From the NCBI GenBank assembly GCA_023396345.1, contig JAEWWO010000087.1:1-9984 (forward strand): a stretch of DNA of 9,984 bases, in the 5' to 3' direction. Below the pieces are notes generated by a model that searched no databases, was not told where the DNA came from, and saw nothing but the letters and a program-made list of their open reading frames with translations. The DNA is from Bacteroidota bacterium. GTDB lineage: Bacteria > Bacteroidota > Bacteroidia > Chitinophagales > Chitinophagaceae. A program made the position numbers and the translations under genes. Within the stretch, counting starts at the first letter, position 1, and each line of letters opens with the position of its first letter. Positions 6,574 through 9,984 of this stretch are shown piece by piece.

Positions 6574-7896
6574 ATGGAATATGCAATTGTAGATATTGAA
6601 ACTACCGGCGGTAATGCTGCGAGCAGCGACATCACCGAAATTGCTATATATATTCATGATGGAGAAAAAGTTACAGGCAAATACGAAACCCTCATCAATC
6701 CTCAGCAAACCATTCCAAGATATATTGAAGCATTAACAGGAATCACCAATGAAATGGTCGATGATGCTCCTCCATTTGCAGACATAGCCCATAATATTTA
6801 CAACTTATTAACGGGAAAAGTTTTTGTAGCGCATAGTGTAAATTTTGATTATTCTTTTCTGCACTATCATTTGAGCAAATATGGCTACAACCTGCATGTA
6901 ACAAAGCTTTGCACAGTACGCATGTCGCGGAAAATATTTCCGGGTATGTACAGTTACAGCCTGGGAAAACTTTGTAATAATCTTGATATAAAAATCAGCA
7001 ACAGACACCGTGCAGGCGGAGATGCAAGGGCAACCGTGGCTTTGTTCGAAATGCTTTTGCAAAATGACAAGGAAAAGATAATTCCCGCTATGTTGAAAAA
7101 AGGATCAAGAGAACAATTACTTCCTCCCAATGTAGATAAAAAAGATTTTGACAAACTACCTTCCGCTCCCGGTGTTTATTATTTCAGGAACAAGTATAAA
7201 AAAATTATTTATATCGGCAAGGCAAAAAATCTCAGAAAACGTGTGCTCTCTCATTTTACAGGAAACAGACCTGATAAAAGAAGACAGGATTTTATGCGCG
7301 AGATTTTCTATATAGAACATCAGCCCTGTGCAACGGAACTGATAGCCATGATTACAGAGATTCTTGAAATAAAAAAAATATGGCCTAAATATAACTACGC
7401 AGCCAAGCATTACGAACCGAAATATGGTTTATTCTTTTATGAAGATGCGCAATCTTATTTGCGATTAGGTGTAGGAAAGTTTAACAGAAGCAGTCTGCCG
7501 GCAGCAGTATTTTATAACAGAGACAAAGCAAGAAATAAACTTTATGAACTGATTAAAGAATATAATTTATGTACAGAACTTTGCTTTGCAGGAAAGTGTT
7601 CCGGTTGTGAAAACAGTACATGTTTTAAATCGGATAAGGAAAGCTACAACCTGCGTGTAACTAAGGCTTTGACGAGTTTACAAGCAAACAAAAACAGGAT
7701 ATTAATAGAAAAAAATGAAGCACACGGAGATAATACCTGTGTATTGACCGATGAAAAATATATTTACATTGGCAGCACTTTGAACACTGCAACCGATGAT
7801 GTAGAAGCATTGAAAGAAACACTCACCTGCTATCCGGCTAATGATTTTGTGCTTAACCTGATAGATAAATTTAGCGCAATTAAGTATCAGCGTTAG
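6574..7896 (+). CDS. DEDDh 3'-5' exonuclease fused to UvrC/Cho-like GIY-YIG nuclease
   Basis: Two-nuclease fusion of 440 residues. The N-terminal DnaQ-like domain (about 1-170) carries Exo I D7/E9 in VDIETTG, Exo II D92 in HSVNFDYSFL, and Exo III H145/D150 in HRAGGDARATVALFEML, so it should be an active metal-dependent exonuclease. The GIY-YIG domain (about 195-280) reads PGVYYF...IIYIGKAKNLRKRV. By position against UvrC the catalytic set is Y202, Y213, R223 and E262, all present, ending in the UvrC-like PKYN. Beyond it five cysteines (C333, C337, C342, C345, C350) sit where UvrC has its cysteine-rich, iron-sulfur-binding stretch. The UvrB-contact, RNase H-like and HhH parts of full UvrC are absent, as in Cho. 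It is the third gene of the repair cluster. Precise substrate is unknown; incision plus end trimming near a lesion is a reasonable inference. Confidence 0.93.
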   Translation: MEYAIVDIETTGGNAASSDITEIAIYIHDGEKVTGKYETLINPQQTIPRYIEALTGITNEMVDDAPPFADIAHNIYNLLTGKVFVAHSVNFDYSFLHYHLSKYGYNLHVTKLCTVRMSRKIFPGMYSYSLGKLCNNLDIKISNRHRAGGDARATVALFEMLLQNDKEKIIPAMLKKGSREQLLPPNVDKKDFDKLPSAPGVYYFRNKYKKIIYIGKAKNLRKRVLSHFTGNRPDKRRQDFMREIFYIEHQPCATELIAMITEILEIKKIWPKYNYAAKHYEPKYGLFFYEDAQSYLRLGVGKFNRSSLPAAVFYNRDKARNKLYELIKEYNLCTELCFAGKCSGCENSTCFKSDKESYNLRVTKALTSLQANKNRILIEKNEAHGDNTCVLTDEKYIYIGSTLNTATDDVEALKETLTCYPANDFVLNLIDKFSAIKYQR

Positions 7897-7928
7897 CCGA
7901 TGCTTTCAATCAAATGGCTTATTTTTTG
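7895..7928 (+). terminator. Weak terminator candidate after the repair cluster
   Basis: AGCC(G)AT at 7895-7901 can pair with ATGGCT at 7914-7919 across a 12-base loop, with one bulged G, followed by TTATTTTTTG. The stem is short and overlaps the stop codon of the exonuclease gene. The same T-rich stretch (TATTTTTTG at 7920-7928) is one base longer than a TAnnTTTG promoter element for the next gene, so either reading is weak. Confidence 0.25.
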
Positions 7929-7963
7929 TGGGTAAGAATAAAACTTAACCAAAACATTTATTC

Positions 7964-8713
7964 ATGCGCACTCTTTTATTATTTATAGTTACACTCTTTA
8001 CAGCAAATTACATTGATGCCCAACAAGGAAAGCACGTAACCTATCATGCGGGCAATGAAGTTTTTGAAGGTTATTTTATTCAGCCTTTAATCAAAGATGC
8101 TAAAAATGCTCCGCTTGTTTTAATCTTACACGACTGGGACGGATTGACCGATTATGAAGTGATACGTGCTGAAATGCTTGCCAGAGAAGGATTTCAGGTA
8201 TTTGCTGCAGATTTGTTCGGCAAAGGAATTCGTCCTACAGAGAATAAAGACAAAGCACAACATACAGGTGAATTATATAAAGACAGAACAAAAATGCGCG
8301 CAATAATGAATGCAGCATTGACAGCCGCAAAAAAAGAAGGAGCCGATACTAAAGATATTTTTGCAATGGGTTATTGCTTCGGCGGTGCTGCTGCACTTGA
8401 GCTGGCAAGATCCGGAGCCGATATAAAAGGTTATGCTACGTTTCACGGAGGCTTGGGTACGCCCGACGGACAAAGCTATGCCAATACAAAAGGGAAAATA
8501 ATTGTTTTTCACGGTACAGCAGATGCTAATATTACCATGCAGGATTTCGCTAAATTAGCCGCAGAACTGGAAGCAGCTAAAATACCCAACGAGATGGTCA
8601 GCTACGGAGGCGCACCTCACGGATTTACTGTATTCAGCTCGCCCGCGTACAGATTCGAAGCCGACTACAATTCCTGGAAAAGGTTTCTTTCTTTTTTGAA
8701 AGAAGGAATGTAG
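7964..8713 (+). CDS. Secreted dienelactone hydrolase family protein
   Basis: Alpha/beta-hydrolase of the dienelactone hydrolase family, 249 residues. The first 19-20 residues (MRTLLLFIVTLFTANYIDAQ) are a signal peptide, so the enzyme is exported, unlike classic cytoplasmic chlorocatechol-pathway DLH. The catalytic triad is visible: nucleophile C138 in GYCFGG, D187 in HGTADANI and H219 in GAPHGF. The oxyanion region lies near LILHDWDGLTDY (53-64), and AADLFGKGIRPT (81-92) is typical of the family. Members hydrolyse small esters or lactones; the true substrate is not deducible here and no aromatic-degradation genes are nearby. It follows the repair cluster after a 67-base gap on the same strand, probably as its own unit. 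The start is the ATG giving a complete signal peptide; no clear ribosome site precedes it. Confidence 0.93.
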   Translation: MRTLLLFIVTLFTANYIDAQQGKHVTYHAGNEVFEGYFIQPLIKDAKNAPLVLILHDWDGLTDYEVIRAEMLAREGFQVFAADLFGKGIRPTENKDKAQHTGELYKDRTKMRAIMNAALTAAKKEGADTKDIFAMGYCFGGAAALELARSGADIKGYATFHGGLGTPDGQSYANTKGKIIVFHGTADANITMQDFAKLAAELEAAKIPNEMVSYGGAPHGFTVFSSPAYRFEADYNSWKRFLSFLKEGM

Positions 8714-8880
8714 GCTATTAGAAATAAATCGTTATATATTCCACACATACGTCATAACTAACATCTGTACCATCTTTAATTTTACTACAGTAAATTTAAA
8801 ACATTGTATATTAGGTTAACTAATATTTTATGAACAAATACACGCAATAGAATTTGTAAGGTTAGTTATATAATGTATTT
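8714..8880. other. AT-rich gap between converging transcripts
   Basis: This stretch separates the plus-strand hydrolase from the minus-strand tRNA unit. I see no credible coding sequence or RNA gene in it. It is very AT-rich; the only structure is a weak A/T hairpin at 8808-8826, listed separately. Confidence 0.6.
8808..8829 (+). terminator. Weak A/T hairpin, possible terminator of the hydrolase gene
   Basis: ATATTAG (8808-8814) pairs perfectly with CTAATAT (8820-8826) around the loop GTTAA and is followed by TTT. With one G-C pair the stem is unstable, and it lies 95 bases after the stop codon, so its role is doubtful. Confidence 0.25.
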
Positions 8881-8920
8881 AAAAAAAAACCCTCGTAAAC
8901 AGACTGTTTACAAGGGTTTT
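8881..8920 (-). terminator. Intrinsic terminator of the tRNA-Leu transcript
   Basis: On the minus strand AAAACCCT, one mismatch and GTAAAC pair with GTTTAC and AGGGTTTT around a five-base loop (AGTCT). The arms are 8906-8920 and 8886-8900, and a run of nine Ts on the transcribed strand (8881-8889) follows the GC part. It begins 5 bases beyond the tRNA-Leu 3' end. The complementary A-run makes it partly symmetric, so it may also slow plus-strand transcription. Confidence 0.85.
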
Positions 8921-8925
8921 ACCTG

Positions 8926-9011
8926 TGCCCCAGGCGGGAATTGAACCCGCACGGACATTGCTGCCCACAGGATTTTAAGTCCTGCGTGTCTACCAGTTCC
9001 ACCACCAGGGC
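8926..9011 (-). tRNA. tRNA-Leu (anticodon UAA)
   Basis: An 86-base class II tRNA. Acceptor arm GCCCTGG pairs with CTGGGGC (two G-U pairs) with discriminator A. The anticodon stem CAGGA/TCCTG holds the loop CTTAAAA, giving anticodon TAA for leucine. A long variable arm (TGGGCAGCAATGTCCGT) and T arm GCGGG-TTCAATT-CCCGC are present. The CCA end is not encoded; CAGG follows the discriminator. It lies 44 bases downstream of tRNA-Gly on the same strand, with a terminator-like hairpin between. Confidence 0.96.
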
Positions 9012-9017
9012 GGCCTT

Positions 9018-9044
9018 AAAAAAAATCCTGCACCAAATGCAGGA
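9018..9044 (-). terminator. Intrinsic terminator between tRNA-Gly and tRNA-Leu
   Basis: On the minus strand a perfect 7-base stem TCCTGCA/TGCAGGA (arms 9038-9044 and 9026-9032) with loop TTTGG is followed directly by eight Ts (9018-9025). It starts 11 bases beyond the end of tRNA-Gly and only 6 bases before the 5' end of tRNA-Leu. No promoter fits in the remaining space, so tRNA-Leu expression seems to depend on read-through or on partial attenuation here. Confidence 0.8.
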
Positions 9045-9055
9045 AGTTTCCTAAG

Positions 9056-9128
9056 AGCGGAAGACCGGGCTCGAACCGGCCACCCCAACCTTGGCAAGGT
9101 TGTGCTCTACCAAATGAGCTACTTCCGC
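9056..9128 (-). tRNA. tRNA-Gly (anticodon GCC)
   Basis: A standard 73-base tRNA. Acceptor GCGGAAG pairs with CTTCCGC with discriminator T. The D arm is GCTC/GAGC, the anticodon stem CAACC/GGTTG holds the loop TTGCCAA (anticodon GCC, glycine), and the T arm GCCGG/CCGGT has loop TTCGAGC. CCA is not encoded. It is the first gene after a strong promoter match at 9162-9191. Confidence 0.97.
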
Positions 9129-9161
9129 TTAAATAAAAGAACTAAATTTCTTTTGGGAGTG

Positions 9162-9191
9162 CAAAAATAAAAATATTAGTTCAATCGCCAA
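9162..9191 (-). promoter_or_regulatory. Bacteroidota-type promoter of the tRNA-Gly/tRNA-Leu unit
   Basis: On the minus strand TTG (9189-9191), a 19-base spacer and TATTTTTG (9162-9169) match the phylum consensus TTG-N(about 19)-TAnnTTTG. GCACTCCC follows the -7 element, a context I associate with stable-RNA promoters in this phylum. Transcription would start near 9155, leaving about 27 bases of leader before tRNA-Gly. It sits 16 bases after the stop codon of the 77-residue protein gene, so the tRNAs need not depend on read-through from that gene. Confidence 0.75.
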
Positions 9192-9207
9192 AATATTTTT
9201 ACAAAAA

Positions 9208-9441
9208 TTATTTATACTCAGGCGTATATTTTGTGCTGGACTGTATTTCTATATCCGGTTTGCCTTTGTAGCGGTTCTTATACAACTGAAAACAGCCCGC
9301 AAATAAAAATGCTACCAGTGCAAATACACTAATATAAAACAAGAAACGTGAAGAAGTAACACGATTATAACGAAAATCGGATTCTAAAAGTTCCTGACGT
9401 TCTTTTTCATCTAAGTTTTCTTCAGTAGGATGATGTGCCAT
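9208..9441 (-). CDS. Small single-span membrane protein of unknown function
   Basis: A 77-residue protein I do not recognise. The N-terminal about 30 residues are hydrophilic and acidic (HHPTEENLDEKERQELLESD), one hydrophobic helix runs from about 32 to 53 (FLFYISVFALVAFLFAGCFQL), and the remainder is a basic then polar tail ending YTPEYK. There is no cleavable signal peptide; an inner-membrane protein with a single transmembrane segment is likely. C50 lies inside the helix and is not in a lipobox at the N-terminus. It follows the glycosyltransferase after 52 bases on the same strand, so the two may be co-transcribed, and it precedes the tRNA promoter. The clean hydropathy pattern and snug fit between neighbours support a real gene. 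Function is open. Confidence 0.7.
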   Translation of the reverse strand: MAHHPTEENLDEKERQELLESDFRYNRVTSSRFLFYISVFALVAFLFAGCFQLYKNRYKGKPDIEIQSSTKYTPEYK

Positions 9442-9493
9442 ATAATTTAAATATTACTGTACAAAAATAAGCAACTGTTATCAAATTCAAAAT

Positions 9494-9984
9494 TTAAATG
9501 TCTCTAATTTCAGAAAAATATTTTTTACCCTTTACAAAATGCTCATATACCACCGATTTGTTTACGCCTCCTTTCAGTTCTGCAAAAGGCAGTCTTTTGT
9601 CTTTTGTAATATTTTCTTTAGAAAAAGACCATCTGTAAAAATCCATATGCGCAAAGAAAACCGCTTTTATTGAGGCAAAATCTCCTTCAAACAATGACTT
9701 TACAGCAAACACACCATCAAGTATCAAACGGACAAAAAGTTTCCAGTATTTTTCCTTCTGATTCAGATTGCGGGAAAGCATGATAAGATTATTTCTGAAA
9801 TTCAGATAGGTTTTTCTGTATTGCCCCTTAGGAAGCGTGCCGCCGCCTACATGATAAATTTCAGAGGCTCCGCAATACATCACTCTATATCCTTCGCGTT
9901 GCAAACGCCAGCAGAAATCTATTTCTTCCTGGTGGGCAAAAAAGTAAGTATACAAGCCTCCCATTTTATGATACACATCTGCCC
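9494..9984 (-). CDS. Glycosyltransferase family 2, C-terminal part (cut by right edge)
   Basis: The frame continues past the right edge, so the start lies outside the window; about 162 C-terminal residues are visible. An internal GTG near 9974-9976 is not the start, because the family pattern (A-D-V-Y-H-K-M-G-G-L) continues through it. FFAHQEEIDFCWRLQREGY is the acceptor/catalytic-base region of inverting GT2 enzymes of the rhamnosyl/wbbL type, followed by YHVGGGTLP. The next about 100 residues (YRKTYLNFRNNLIMLSRN, then amphipathic helices) are the usual C-terminal membrane-associating part. Such enzymes add sugars to lipopolysaccharide, exopolysaccharide or glycoprotein glycans at the cytoplasmic face; the donor cannot be read from this part. 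The stop is followed after 52 bases by the small membrane protein gene. Confidence 0.93.
   Translation of the reverse strand, partial: ADVYHKMGGLYTYFFAHQEEIDFCWRLQREGYRVMYCGASEIYHVGGGTLPKGQYRKTYLNFRNNLIMLSRNLNQKEKYWKLFVRLILDGVFAVKSLFEGDFASIKAVFFAHMDFYRWSFSKENITKDKRLPFAELKGGVNKSVVYEHFVKGKKYFSEIRDI

Noticed and set aside
6808..7410. Several minus-strand open frames within the exonuclease-GIY-YIG gene
   Set aside because: They are antisense shadows of a gene with intact catalytic motifs and show no family features.
8926..9128. Integration site of a mobile element at the tRNA genes
   Set aside because: No integrase gene and no duplicated tRNA 3' end were seen in the window.
9974..9976. GTG as the start of the glycosyltransferase
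   Set aside because: The frame is open through it to the window edge and family-like residues continue upstream, so the gene is simply truncated.

Overview
This window most likely comes from a low-GC member of the Bacteroidota, possibly a Chitinophagales- or Sphingobacteriia-like lineage, but rank below phylum is a guess. The evidence is a TonB-dependent receptor with an N-terminal carboxypeptidase-regulatory-like domain, a good TTG-N19-TAnnTTTG promoter (the phylum's -33/-7 consensus), start codons mostly without a well-placed Shine-Dalgarno, AT-rich spacers and a fused hisIE gene.

Layout. Positions 1-4427 are all on the minus strand. They hold the N-terminal two thirds of a TonB-dependent receptor (running off the left edge), hisIE, a tract of degenerate short tandem repeats, hisF, and a CPBP-family membrane protease gene. 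From 4542 to 7896 the plus strand carries a tight three-gene cluster: a radical SAM protein of the 'putative DNA modification/repair' family, a DUF4130/TIGR03915 protein (4-base overlap), and a fusion of a DEDDh exonuclease with a UvrC/Cho-like GIY-YIG nuclease (5-base gap). A secreted dienelactone-hydrolase-like enzyme follows at 7964-8713. The right end is again minus strand: tRNA-Leu(UAA) and tRNA-Gly(GCC), each followed by its own intrinsic terminator, a 77-residue single-span membrane protein, and the C-terminal part of a family 2 glycosyltransferase that runs off the right edge.

How the genes work together. HisF and HisIE serve histidine biosynthesis, but they sit next to a membrane protease gene instead of hisA/hisH. 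The most interesting unit is the 4542-7896 cluster. The radical SAM and DUF4130 families are known genomic partners, often linked to a uracil-DNA glycosylase-like (UdgX-type) domain. Here no such domain is visible in the window, and the third gene is instead a two-nuclease fusion with all catalytic residues in place. The radical SAM protein ends in QLSLFQ, which matches the bacterial sliding-clamp binding consensus. Together these suggest an uncharacterised DNA lesion-processing pathway that may act at the replication clamp. The upstream divergent spacer is dense in TTAGC/GCTAA motifs that could be regulatory. Function is inferred; the domain signatures are read directly.
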